This document shows positions 7,725 through 16,231 of a stretch of DNA of 64,000 bases, one piece after another; within the stretch, counting starts at the first letter, position 1, and every line of letters starts with the position of its first letter. A program made the translations under genes and the position numbers. The stretch is taken from assembly GCF_013602415.1 (NCBI RefSeq), contig NZ_WPAG02000002.1, positions 3,041,480-3,105,479 on the forward strand. Reading direction: 5' to 3'. The stretch is from Rhodococcus sp. B50. GTDB lineage: Bacteria > Actinomycetota > Actinomycetes > Mycobacteriales > Mycobacteriaceae. The notes under the pieces are model-generated. The model saw nothing but the letters and a program-made list of their open reading frames with translations. It had not been told where the DNA came from and made no database searches.

Positions 7725-8543
7725 TCAGTGCGGAAGTTCCGGCGTCGTCGGCACCAGCGGAACCGATGCCTCGCCCGTGTAGACGAGGAAGGTGAACGAC
7801 TCCTGGAAGTAGAGGTTCACGCTCTCGGCGTCGTGTGAGAGATAGCCGATCGACAGGTCCTGGCCGACCTGCAGGTCGTAGTCGCCGCCGCGGGTGGTCA
7901 GCACGAACGCGCCATCGATCGCGGGCGCCCAGATGAGGTCGCCGTCGATGAGGCGCCGTAGCTGTTCGCGGATCGGGTAGCCGTGGTCGGACGTCTCGCT
8001 GACCTTGGTGTATTCGTCGGCGCCGAGCAGGATCGAATAGGGGCCGCCCACACCCGCCAGTCGCAGCTGCGACAGTGCCTGGCTGATGATCTCCGGGAAG
8101 TCGCGGGGATCCTCGGGAAGCTGCAGGGACGGATTCGACGACGACGCCCGGATGCCCTCGATACCGGCGGCCGCGTAGCCCTCGAAGATCGCGCGGTCCT
8201 CGGCGAAGGCGATCTGGCGGGCCGCTTCCTTGACGGGATCGAGGTCGATGTCGCGCGACCCGCGCTCGACGCTGTCGATCTCCTCGCGCGACAGGGTGAA
8301 CGGCACCCGCAGCTCGACAACCGATGCGACGCGGTGCTGGCGCGCCCGCACGCCGGCTGCCGGGGGCTCGATCTCGCGGGTACGGCCGAGACCCACCGCC
8401 GCGAAATCGGTGCCGTGCGGGCCGGAGAAATCGACCACGGTGCGCCCCGCGACGTGCCGCTTGAAGGTGCGCGCGGCTTCTTCCTCGATCTCGGTCCATG
8501 CGGCCTCGGAAATCGGGGCGAGATCGCGATACAGATTGTTCAC
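7725..8543 (-). CDS. enc: family 1 encapsulin shell protein
   Basis: 272 residues. NNLYRDLAPISEAAWTEIE at the N-terminus, VDFSGPHG and the HK97-like core (for example YSILLGADEYTKVSET) identify a classical linocin/encapsulin shell protein, which self-assembles into an icosahedral nanocompartment. Start GTG 8543 has AAGGAG nine bases upstream and overlaps the stop of the peroxidase gene as GTGA, so the two are translationally coupled. The cargo is the upstream DyP peroxidase with its matching tail. The frame is open far upstream, but only inside the peroxidase gene. Confidence 0.93.
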   Translation of the reverse strand: MNNLYRDLAPISEAAWTEIEEEAARTFKRHVAGRTVVDFSGPHGTDFAAVGLGRTREIEPPAAGVRARQHRVASVVELRVPFTLSREEIDSVERGSRDIDLDPVKEAARQIAFAEDRAIFEGYAAAGIEGIRASSSNPSLQLPEDPRDFPEIISQALSQLRLAGVGGPYSILLGADEYTKVSETSDHGYPIREQLRRLIDGDLIWAPAIDGAFVLTTRGGDYDLQVGQDLSIGYLSHDAESVNLYFQESFTFLVYTGEASVPLVPTTPELPH

Positions 8544-9577
8544 AGCGTCGAACTCCTTCGCAGAGCGCCAATTCCGAGTGATCCGTCGGCAGGTCGGCCG
8601 CCGGTCGAGGCACTCGAATCTTCGTGGTAGGGAATATCCGCCGGTGACGGCGGAAGATCGTCGAGGAACTCCAGCGACGGGCAGAAGAACAGCGACCCCG
8701 TCACCGCGGTGGAGAAGTCCAGGATGCGGTCGGTGTTGCCGGGTGGGCTGCCCAGGAACATGTTGCGCAGCATCTGCTCGGTCACCTCCGGAGTGGCCGA
8801 GTAACCGATGAAGTAGGTGCCGAACTCGTCGGCGCCGAAGTTGCCGAACGGCATGTTCGCGCGCACGATCTGCCGCTCGACCCCGTTCTCGTCGACGATC
8901 ACGTTCAGCGCGACATGCGAATTCGCGGGCTTCGTCTCCTCGTCGAGTTCGATGTCGTCGAGCTTCGTCCGGCCGATCGCCCGCTCCTGCTCCTCTACGG
9001 ACAACGCGTTCCACGACGCGAGATCGTGCAGGTATTTCTGGACGATGACGTAGCTGCCGCCCGCGAAGTCGGGGTCCTCGTCGCCGACCAGGGCCGCCTC
9101 GACGGCTTCGTCGTCCTCGGGGTTCTCCGTGCCGTCGACGAAGCCGAGCAGGTCGCGACGTTCGAAATAGCGGAAGCCGTGGGTCTCGTCGACGACCCGC
9201 GCCGCTCCGCGCAGCCGGTCGTTGATCTTCGCGGCGAGCTCGAAGCACAGGTCCATCGTCGATGCGCGGAGATGGAACAGCAGGTCGCCGGGGGTCGAGG
9301 GCGCCCGGTGCCGACCGCCGTCGAGCGGGACGAACGGATGTAGTTCGGCGGGCCGGGAACCGGCGAACAGCCGGTCCCACATCTGCGAACCGATGCCGGT
9401 GACGACCGACAGGCCACCGGCCGGGATACGGAAACCGACCGAGCGGCGCAGACCCGAGAGGTCTTCGAGTAGATCCCGCACGGTGTCCTCGGCGCCCTCG
9501 TCGACGGTGACGACGAGGAAGATCGCTGCTTCGGTGAGCGGAGTCAGTATCGGTTGTGCGCGAACCACTCGGATCAC
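8540..9577 (-). CDS. dypB: DyP-type heme peroxidase, encapsulin cargo
   Basis: About 345 residues resembling Rhodococcus jostii DypB. The distal heme motif is in LLGFVDGTENP, the proximal His is probably in NSHVALN, and an active-site Arg probably in VRANMPFG. The extreme C-terminus reads DGSLGIGALRRS, the known encapsulin cargo-loading peptide pattern (SLGIGSL-K/R). DypB enzymes oxidise phenolics, Mn(II) and dyes with H2O2. Start GTG 9577 (GTG 9568 is also possible) by comparison with DypB length and a GGGGTG upstream. It is the first gene of the encapsulin operon. Confidence 0.92.
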   Translation of the reverse strand: MIRVVRAQPILTPLTEAAIFLVVTVDEGAEDTVRDLLEDLSGLRRSVGFRIPAGGLSVVTGIGSQMWDRLFAGSRPAELHPFVPLDGGRHRAPSTPGDLLFHLRASTMDLCFELAAKINDRLRGAARVVDETHGFRYFERRDLLGFVDGTENPEDDEAVEAALVGDEDPDFAGGSYVIVQKYLHDLASWNALSVEEQERAIGRTKLDDIELDEETKPANSHVALNVIVDENGVERQIVRANMPFGNFGADEFGTYFIGYSATPEVTEQMLRNMFLGSPPGNTDRILDFSTAVTGSLFFCPSLEFLDDLPPSPADIPYHEDSSASTGGRPADGSLGIGALRRSSTL

Positions 9578-9623
9578 GCTAGTACACCCCGACGAAACAG
9601 GCATTCGCGGCACGCCGACTGTG

Positions 9624-11225
9624 TCAGGGCACCATCCAGCCCAGTACCGAGGTGGACTGCAACCAGACCAGGACTGAGAGCACCACGAGACCCGCGATGC
9701 TGAGCGGCCAGATCCGGCGCATGAGGAGCCCGTCCTTGCCGGACAGTCCCTTCACCGACGACACCAGCGCAAGGTTCTGCAACGCGATGGGGGTACCGGT
9801 GGTGCCGCCGGCCATGTTCCCCGCGACCAGGACGGTCGGGTCGAGACCCGACTGCTGGGCCGCGGCGACCTGCAGGCTCCCGAACATCGCGTTCGAGGCG
9901 GTGTTCGATCCGGTGACCACCACACCGAGCCAGCCGAGGACCGGTGACAACAGCGCGAAGGCCACTCCGGCGCCGGCGAGGAATCCGCCGATCGTGGCGG
10001 TCTGCCCGGACAGGTTCATCACGTACGCCAGAGCGAGGACCGACGTGACCGTCGCGAACGACCACCGCAACTGCACGACCGCCGCGACGAAGCAGCGCGC
10101 CGCGTCGGCCACCGCGACCTTCAGCACCGGCATCGACAACAACGCGGCGACGAAGACGAGGCTGCCCGGGGCCGTGAGCAGATCGATGGTGAAGGTCTCC
10201 GCGGTGGGAACGTCTCCGTCGGCGGTCGTCACGTCCACACCGGGCCATGGGAACGACAGGCTCGCGTTCGACAGTAGCGACGCGACCGGCCCGAACCGGC
10301 TGACGAGGAAGACGATCACGATCAGCGCGTAGGGCGCGAAGGCCTCGACGACGCGTCGACGCGAATCGTGGATCCGTTCGGCCGCGGCCCGGCGGGCCTC
10401 GCGATGCGTGGGGTGCACCTTCACCGCGACCAGCAGCACGAGCAGACCCACCGCGGCGGCCGCGATGTTGCTCAGCCCCACCGTGAGGTAGCTCGCGCAC
10501 ACGAACTGGGCGGCGGCGAAGGCCAGTCCGACGGCGAGCGCGACCGGCCACGTCTCCCGGATGCCGCGCCACCCGCCGACCACCGCGACCAGCACGAGCG
10601 GGACGAAGACCGCGAGCAGGCAGACCTGCCGCGCGACGACCGGACCGATCTCGTCGATCGGTATCTCCGAGACGCGCGACATCGTCAGGATCGGAGTACC
10701 CATGACGCCGAGCGGTGTGACGACCGAATTGGCGAGCAGCGCCGCAGCGGCCGCACGCACCGGCGGCAGTCCGGCACCGATGAGCACGACGGTCGCGACG
10801 ACGATGGGCGTGCCGAAGCCGGCGACCGCCTCGAGCAGCGCGCCGAACAGGAAGGCGATGACGATCGTGAGGATGCGCGGATCCGGGGAGATCCGTCCGA
10901 ATGCGCGGGTGAGGACGTCGAAGTGCCCGGATTCGACGGTGAGCCGGTACACCCAGACGGCGTTGACCACCGTCCACATGATCGGGAAGAGGCCGAAGAC
11001 GGCACCTTCGACACCGGCGCTGAGCGCCGACCCGATCGGCATGCCGTAGACGGCGGTGCCCACGACCAGTGCCACCACCACCGCGATCCCTGCCGCCGAA
11101 TGCGACCGCAACCGGAAGACGGCGAGCAGGACGAGCATGGTCAGCAACGGGAGCACTGCCACGAGCGCCGACCACGCGAGCGACCCGCCGACCGGCGCGA
11201 TCGGCTGGATGTATGCGCCTGTCAC
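9624..11225 (-). CDS. lctP: L-lactate permease family transporter
   Basis: 533 residues with many hydrophobic helices. LEAVAGFGTPIVVATVVLIGAG and LANSVVTPLGVMGTPIL match the LctP family, which imports L-lactate or glycolate with protons; VVVTGSNTASNAMFGSLQ near the C-terminus is another family signature. It is the last gene of a TetR-HIT-lctP unit: GTG 11225 lies four bases after the HIT stop. No lactate dehydrogenase gene is adjacent, so lactate as substrate is inferred from the family only. Confidence 0.85.
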   Translation of the reverse strand: MTGAYIQPIAPVGGSLAWSALVAVLPLLTMLVLLAVFRLRSHSAAGIAVVVALVVGTAVYGMPIGSALSAGVEGAVFGLFPIMWTVVNAVWVYRLTVESGHFDVLTRAFGRISPDPRILTIVIAFLFGALLEAVAGFGTPIVVATVVLIGAGLPPVRAAAAALLANSVVTPLGVMGTPILTMSRVSEIPIDEIGPVVARQVCLLAVFVPLVLVAVVGGWRGIRETWPVALAVGLAFAAAQFVCASYLTVGLSNIAAAAVGLLVLLVAVKVHPTHREARRAAAERIHDSRRRVVEAFAPYALIVIVFLVSRFGPVASLLSNASLSFPWPGVDVTTADGDVPTAETFTIDLLTAPGSLVFVAALLSMPVLKVAVADAARCFVAAVVQLRWSFATVTSVLALAYVMNLSGQTATIGGFLAGAGVAFALLSPVLGWLGVVVTGSNTASNAMFGSLQVAAAQQSGLDPTVLVAGNMAGGTTGTPIALQNLALVSSVKGLSGKDGLLMRRIWPLSIAGLVVLSVLVWLQSTSVLGWMVP

Positions 11226-11229
11226 TGCA

Positions 11230-11658
11230 TCACGACCGGCGCGACTCCACCGCGGTGCGGATCGTGGCAGCCGTGCCGTCGAGCACGGTCCGGTTCGGGG
11301 TCTGCCAATGGGCGCGGATGCCGAAGCCGTCCCCGGCCGTGCGCGGCACGAGGTGCAGGTGCACGTGGAAGACCTCCTGGCCGGCGGCGACGCCGTCGGC
11401 GAGGAACATGTTCACACCGTCGATCGGAAGGTCGCTCGCGCGCATCGCCGTGGCGATCCGTTGGCCGGCGGCGAACACCTTCGCGCCGTCCTCGGGATCG
11501 AGCTGCGCCAGTCCGGACGCGTGCCGCTTCGGGATCACGAGCAGGTGCCCCGGGGTGAACGGGCGGATGTCCATGAACGCGAGCACGTCGGGTTCGTCGA
11601 GCACGACACTGGCCGGCGACTGCCCGGCCACGATGGCGCAGAAGATGCAGTCCGTCAC
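11230..11658 (-). CDS. HIT-family hydrolase
   Basis: 142 residues. DCIFCAIVAGQSPASVV at the start and EVFHVHLHLVPR carry the zinc-type Cys pair and the histidine triad HVHLH of HIT (Hint-like) nucleotide hydrolases, which split nucleoside phosphoramidates or similar AMP conjugates. Start GTG 11658 overlaps the stop of the TetR gene as GTGA. It sits between a TetR regulator and a lactate permease, an unusual place for a housekeeping HIT protein. A paralogue lies at 21275-21700. Confidence 0.85.
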   Translation of the reverse strand: MTDCIFCAIVAGQSPASVVLDEPDVLAFMDIRPFTPGHLLVIPKRHASGLAQLDPEDGAKVFAAGQRIATAMRASDLPIDGVNMFLADGVAAGQEVFHVHLHLVPRTAGDGFGIRAHWQTPNRTVLDGTAATIRTAVESRRS

Positions 11659-12320
11659 CGTGGGGTGGGCTCCTCCGCGTGCGCCGGACGCCGGACCGTT
11701 TCGAGGAGACGCAGCAGTTCGTCCTGCACCGCGGGCCGGTCGCGCACCGGATCGTCGCTGTGGGCGAGGCACAGCATCGCTTCCTCCACCGCCGCGATGA
11801 GCAGGTGGGCCAGCACCGACGTCCGGGTGGACGACACCTCGTAGGTGTCGGGGTCGAGAGTGACGAGCATCCGCTCGATCGCCTCCAGCGACGAATGTCG
11901 ATGCGTCTCACGGACCTCGGACCAGCCGAGGACGGCGGGGGCCTCGATGAGCAACAGTCGCCGGGTCGCCGGGTCGTAGACCGCATCGAGCGACGCGAGC
12001 ACGGCCTGCGTGAAGCCTTCCCAGGCGTCGTCGACGGGTTCCTCCGGAACCAGGGACTCTTCCGCTTCCTTCTGGAGACGCTCGATGACGCCGCGGAACA
12101 AATCCCGTTTGTCGGCGAAGTGGTGGTAGAGCGCACCGCGCGTCACCCCTGCGACCGATACGATCTCCTCGGTGGCCGCCGCCGCATACCCGTCGCGCAG
12201 GAACACCTCGCGCGCCGCGTCCAACAGCGCGGTGCGTGTCCGCGCTGCGTCCCGCACCCGTCCCGTATTACCCGGTTTCACCGACACTTCGTTCTCCCCT
12301 GCTGATACCGCTACCCCCAT
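11655..12320 (-). CDS. TetR family regulator
   Basis: 221 residues. The N-terminal helix-turn-helix reads RTALLDAAREVFLRDGYAAAATEEIVSVAGVTRGALYHHFADKRDLF in segments matching the TetR consensus, followed by a helical ligand-binding domain. Start ATG 12320 has GGGGAG six bases upstream. It heads a tight unit with the HIT hydrolase and lactate permease and lies 34 bp after purB. It probably autoregulates and controls the permease; the ligand is unknown. Confidence 0.85.
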   Translation of the reverse strand: MGVAVSAGENEVSVKPGNTGRVRDAARTRTALLDAAREVFLRDGYAAAATEEIVSVAGVTRGALYHHFADKRDLFRGVIERLQKEAEESLVPEEPVDDAWEGFTQAVLASLDAVYDPATRRLLLIEAPAVLGWSEVRETHRHSSLEAIERMLVTLDPDTYEVSSTRTSVLAHLLIAAVEEAMLCLAHSDDPVRDRPAVQDELLRLLETVRRPAHAEEPTPR

Positions 12321-12354
12321 CGAACACTCCCCCCGGTAGTCGGTTTCGTGATTC

Positions 12355-13776
12355 CTACAGAATCGGTGCCGGCGTGTACTTCGCCGCCTCCGGATACTGC
12401 GCGACGAGATCCTGCACCGCTGCGACGACCGCCTCGACCTGCGCCACCGCCGCACCGGCGAAGACCTCCCGGTCGGCGAGTGCCGCGTCGAGCGCGGCGC
12501 GGTCGAGCGGAAGCCGGTCGTCGGCGGCGAGCCGGTCGAGCAGATCGGGTTCGCGGCCCTGCTCGCGCATCGCGAGCGCGACGGACACCGCGTGTTCCTT
12601 GATGGCTTCGTGCGCGGTCTCGCGACCCACCCCGGCCCGCACCGCGGCCATGAGCACCTTGGTGGTCGCCAGGAACGGCAGGTAGCGCACGAGTTCCTTC
12701 TCGATCACCGCCGGGTAGGCGCCGAACTCGGCGAGGACCGTCAGGAAGGTCTCCATCTGGCCGTCGATCGCGAAGAAGGCGTCGGGCAGGGCGACCCGCC
12801 GGACGACGGAGCAGAAGACGTCGCCTTCGTTCCACTGCGCACCGGCGAGTTCGGCGGCCATGGAGGCGTATCCACGCAGGACGACCTGCAGACCGTCGAC
12901 GCGCTCGCACGAACGGGTGTTCATCTTGTGCGGCATCGCGGACGACCCCACCTGGCCGGGCTGGAAGCCTTCGGTGACGAGTTCGTGACCGGCCATGAGC
13001 CGGATGGTGTGGGCGAACGACGCGGGGCCGGCACCCACCTGCACGAGCGCGGAGAGCACGTCGTGGTCGAGCGAGCGCGGGTAGACCTGGCCCACGCTCG
13101 TGAAGACGTTCGCGAAACCGAGATGCTGCGCGACCTTCTGCTCGAGCTGCGCGAGCTTGGCAGCATCGCCGCCGAGCAGGTCGAGCATGTCCTGGGCGGT
13201 GCCCATGGGGCCCTTGATCCCCCGCAGCGGGTACCGGGCGATCAGCTCCCGGACACGCTGCAGAGCGATGAGCAACTCGTCGGCAGCCGAGGCGAAACGC
13301 TTGCCGAGGGTGGTGGCCTGCGCTGCGACGTTGTGCGAGCGACCGGCCATGACCAGCGAGGCGTACTCGGTCGCACGCTCGGCGAGCCGCGCGGCCACGG
13401 CGACACCGTGGGAGTGGACGTGTTCGAGCGACCGCAGGATCTGCAGCTGTTCGACATTCTCCGTGAGGTCGCGGCTGGTCATGCCCTTGTGGACGTGCTC
13501 GTGACCGGCGAGCGCGTTGAACTCCTCGATGCGAGCCTTGACGTCGTGGCGGGTGACGCGCTCTCGTGCCGCGATGGAGTCGAGATCGACCTGCTCGACG
13601 ACGCGTTCGTAGTCGGCGATCGCCTCGGCCGGAACGTCGATCCCGAGTTCGGCCTGTGCCCGCAGCACCGCGAGCCACAGTTGCCGCTCGAGCACGATCT
13701 TGTACTCGGGCGACCACAGATCCCTGAGTTCGGGACTTGCGTAGCGGGTGGCGAGGACGTTGGGGATGTGGCTCAC
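12355..13776 (-). CDS. purB: adenylosuccinate lyase
   Basis: 473 residues, normal for the actinobacterial enzyme. It cleaves SAICAR to AICAR and adenylosuccinate to AMP, in two steps of purine synthesis. Visible landmarks are MAGRSHNVAAQ, the flexible signature loop QVGSSAMPHKMNTRSCE with the catalytic Ser, and GPMGTAQDML. Start GTG 13776: TAAACT (13784-13789, complement) is followed by seven bases and the GTG, so a leaderless transcript is likely; there is no ribosome site. A longer frame upstream is arginine/proline-rich and implausible. Confidence 0.94.
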   Translation of the reverse strand: MSHIPNVLATRYASPELRDLWSPEYKIVLERQLWLAVLRAQAELGIDVPAEAIADYERVVEQVDLDSIAARERVTRHDVKARIEEFNALAGHEHVHKGMTSRDLTENVEQLQILRSLEHVHSHGVAVAARLAERATEYASLVMAGRSHNVAAQATTLGKRFASAADELLIALQRVRELIARYPLRGIKGPMGTAQDMLDLLGGDAAKLAQLEQKVAQHLGFANVFTSVGQVYPRSLDHDVLSALVQVGAGPASFAHTIRLMAGHELVTEGFQPGQVGSSAMPHKMNTRSCERVDGLQVVLRGYASMAAELAGAQWNEGDVFCSVVRRVALPDAFFAIDGQMETFLTVLAEFGAYPAVIEKELVRYLPFLATTKVLMAAVRAGVGRETAHEAIKEHAVSVALAMREQGREPDLLDRLAADDRLPLDRAALDAALADREVFAGAAVAQVEAVVAAVQDLVAQYPEAAKYTPAPIL

Positions 13777-13820
13777 AGAAGTGAGTTTACGGTCCGGGCC
13801 TGCTCCCGCATTCTCCGACC

Positions 13821-14435
13821 TCACTCCTCGACCGGGGGTGCGACGGTCTCCACGACGTCGAGCAGGATTCCGCGCGCGAGCGAGCGCGGGTCGGGATCGA
13901 GCTCGCCCAGCCCGCCGAGGACCGCACCGTCCACCACCGCCACGAGGCGGCGCACCTCCCTGGGGCGCACCGATCGGCAGCAACGTTCGAGCAGTTCGGT
14001 GAGAAGGTCGTCAATCTGTTCACGCATCCGTACCTGCACGTCGTGCAGTTCCGGGTAGCGGGCCGTGGCGACGCACCGTTCGTACCGCGAGATCAGCCGT
14101 TCGCGGTCGATTCCGCCGTCACCCTCCCGGGGTCCGATCAGCAGGTCGACGATGAGGTCGGCCGTGCCTTCGAGGCTGCGCGGAAGCTGCTGGATATCGC
14201 GGACGCGCGCCCGCATCGCATCCAGTTCCCGTTCGCTGTTGTAGTCCACCGCGCACGCGACGAGATCGTCGAGCGATGCGAAATAGTAGGTCGTCGACGC
14301 GAGCGGAAGACCCGCGCGAGTGGCGACGGCGCGGTGACGGACGGCGTCGATACCCCCCTCCAGAATGAGGTCGGCTGCTGCCTCGACCAGCGCCTGACGG
14401 CGCCGTTCACCCTTCGGGGTTGCAGCAATCGACAC
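13821..14435 (-). CDS. TetR family regulator
   Basis: 204 residues from GTG 14435. The helix-turn-helix lies in QALVEAAADLILEGGIDAVRHRAVATRAGLPLASTTYYFASLDDL (cited in part), with a helical C-terminal domain. It is divergent from the cholesterol-oxidase-like GMC gene; TGGTGA-N13-TCACCA (14443-14467) lies just upstream of its start and could be its operator. That would make it the regulator of the oxidase, an inference from position only. It also precedes purB on the same strand. Confidence 0.82.
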   Translation of the reverse strand: MSIAATPKGERRRQALVEAAADLILEGGIDAVRHRAVATRAGLPLASTTYYFASLDDLVACAVDYNSERELDAMRARVRDIQQLPRSLEGTADLIVDLLIGPREGDGGIDRERLISRYERCVATARYPELHDVQVRMREQIDDLLTELLERCCRSVRPREVRRLVAVVDGAVLGGLGELDPDPRSLARGILLDVVETVAPPVEE

Positions 14436-14578
14436 ACTCTCATGGTGACAGCTCGGGCGTCTCACCAGGGGAAAACGGAATTCGAGACCAACCGGTACCA
14501 TTACGCCCGCCCGCGCGTGTCGAGTGTCGGCGGGTGCTGTCCCGCGCACAGGTCATCGAACGATCGGAGCCGTACCGG

Positions 14579-16231
14579 ATGAGACGTCGACGCTTTCTGC
14601 AGGCATCCGTTCTCGGGGCTGCACTGGCCGGTACCGGCGCCGTCGGCTCCGGCCTGTCCGGCATCTCCGGCCTCGGACTCCCCCGGGCGAACGCCCTGCC
14701 CGTCGGGCTCGACGAGTACCGCCGTCTCGTGCCCGAGCTGTTCGTGCCGCCGCCCATCCCGCCGGAACACTCCGAGGTCGTCGTGGTGGGTTCCGGTTTC
14801 GGCGCGAGCGTCGCCGCACTGCGCCTGGCAGAGGCCGGGAATCGGGTCACGATGCTCGAACGTGGTATGCGCTGGCCTCGCGACCCGCACCGGGAGATCT
14901 TCACGACCGACCTGCTCGCCGACGGTCGCGGCTACCACCACCGCACCCGGTTCACCGGTCCGACCGGCATCCCGGTGGTGTGCGACGACTTCGCCGGCGT
15001 CCTCGACGTGGTCGACTACCCGAACATGTCGGTGTGGCGCGGTGCCGCCGTGGGCGGCGGATCGATCGTCTTCACCGGTGTGATGATCGCCCCCGAACGG
15101 CACTTCTTCGAGCACGTCTTCGGCGACCGCCTCTCCTACGACGAGATGACGTCCACCTGGTACCCGAAGGTGCGCTCGATGCTGCGCCTCGATCCGATGC
15201 CCGACGACATCTACAACGCCGCCGAGTTCACGCATTCGCGGCGCTGGGACGACGACGCTCGCGCCGCCGGCTACAGCCCGCACCGCATCGACGGCATCTG
15301 GGACTGGGACGTCGTGCGTGCCGAACTCGCCGGTTCGGTGCGCCGGTCGGCCGTCGCGGGCGAGAGCAATCTCGGCAATTCGAACGGCGCGAAGTTCGAT
15401 CTCACCCGGAACTACATCCCGGCGGCCGAGGCGACCGGTCGTGCGCTGGTGTGCCACGGCCACCGGGTGCTCGCCATCGGCCAGGACGGCAACGGCCGCT
15501 ACCGGCTCGACGTGCAGGCCGTCGACCCGACGGGTGCGGTGCTGCGCACCACCACGATCACGTGCGATCGCCTCGTCCTCGGCGCCGGATCGGTCGGCAC
15601 CACCGAACTGCTCGTCAAGGCGCGGCACACCGGTTCTCTGGCGAACCTCGACGAGCGGGTGGGCCGGGGTTGGGGCACCAACGGCGATGCCGTGCTCGTG
15701 CGTTCGTTCGCGCTCACCGCCGGTTTCGGCGGCGATCAGGGAGCGCCGTCGGCGTCGCGGATCGTCGACGAGTCGGGCCTGCCCCTGAGCCTCGAGAACT
15801 GGTTCGTCGCGGGCACCGCGAAGGACGTCGGGATGCTCGCCTCGCTCGGAATGACCCTCGATCCGACCCGCGCCCACTTCACCTACGACGCGGGCGCCGA
15901 CCGTGCCGTCCTGAACTGGCCCGCAGGCGGTGAGCGCGAGAGCGTCGACGCACTGCGGGCCGTGCACAACGCGATGGCGCAGGCCGGCGGCACGATTCCG
16001 GGCGCATCACCGATGGCCGAGGACATCAACGCGACGTTCACCGCGCACCCGCTCGGTGGTGCAGTACTCGGCGACGCGACCGACGGTTACGGCCGCGTGC
16101 ACGGGCATCCCGGTCTCTACGTCGTCGACGGCGCACTGATCCCGGGCAGCACCGGCACCGCCAACCCCTCGCTGACCATCGCCGCGCTCGCCGAACGGAA
16201 CATCGCGCGGATCATCGCCGACGGACGGTAG
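14579..16231 (+). CDS. secreted GMC oxidoreductase, cholesterol-oxidase type
   Basis: 550 residues. A twin-arginine signal (MRRRRFLQAS, then a hydrophobic Ala/Gly stretch) predicts Tat export. The FAD motif VVVVGSGFGASVAALRLAEAG sits near residue 70. The order and wording of later segments (MSVWRGAAVGGGSIV, LVLGAGSVGTTELLV, AHPLGGAVLGDATDGYGRV, TGTANPSLTIAALAERN) follow Streptomyces class I cholesterol oxidase, including the catalytic His (HPLGG), the Asn (ANP) and a Glu in SLENW. It would oxidise and isomerise 3-beta-hydroxysterols extracellularly, producing H2O2. That fits the sterol-uptake genes 25 kb away, although no KstR palindrome precedes it. Confidence 0.82.
   Translation: MRRRRFLQASVLGAALAGTGAVGSGLSGISGLGLPRANALPVGLDEYRRLVPELFVPPPIPPEHSEVVVVGSGFGASVAALRLAEAGNRVTMLERGMRWPRDPHREIFTTDLLADGRGYHHRTRFTGPTGIPVVCDDFAGVLDVVDYPNMSVWRGAAVGGGSIVFTGVMIAPERHFFEHVFGDRLSYDEMTSTWYPKVRSMLRLDPMPDDIYNAAEFTHSRRWDDDARAAGYSPHRIDGIWDWDVVRAELAGSVRRSAVAGESNLGNSNGAKFDLTRNYIPAAEATGRALVCHGHRVLAIGQDGNGRYRLDVQAVDPTGAVLRTTTITCDRLVLGAGSVGTTELLVKARHTGSLANLDERVGRGWGTNGDAVLVRSFALTAGFGGDQGAPSASRIVDESGLPLSLENWFVAGTAKDVGMLASLGMTLDPTRAHFTYDAGADRAVLNWPAGGERESVDALRAVHNAMAQAGGTIPGASPMAEDINATFTAHPLGGAVLGDATDGYGRVHGHPGLYVVDGALIPGSTGTANPSLTIAALAERNIARIIADGR

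Noticed and set aside
8544..9380. N-terminal extension of the encapsulin frame through the peroxidase gene
   Set aside because: The extension is in a different phase of the DyP gene; GTG 8543 has a good ribosome site and gives normal encapsulin length.
12592..14058. 488-residue open frame on the plus strand opposite purB and the TetR gene
   Set aside because: Antisense to a certain purB; low-complexity translation and no ribosome site. High GC gives long antisense frames.
14490..14503. Possible KstR site in the TetR/GMC region around CCAACCGGTACCA
   Set aside because: Two of the fixed positions mismatch (GTA for GTT and the first T), too weak to claim.
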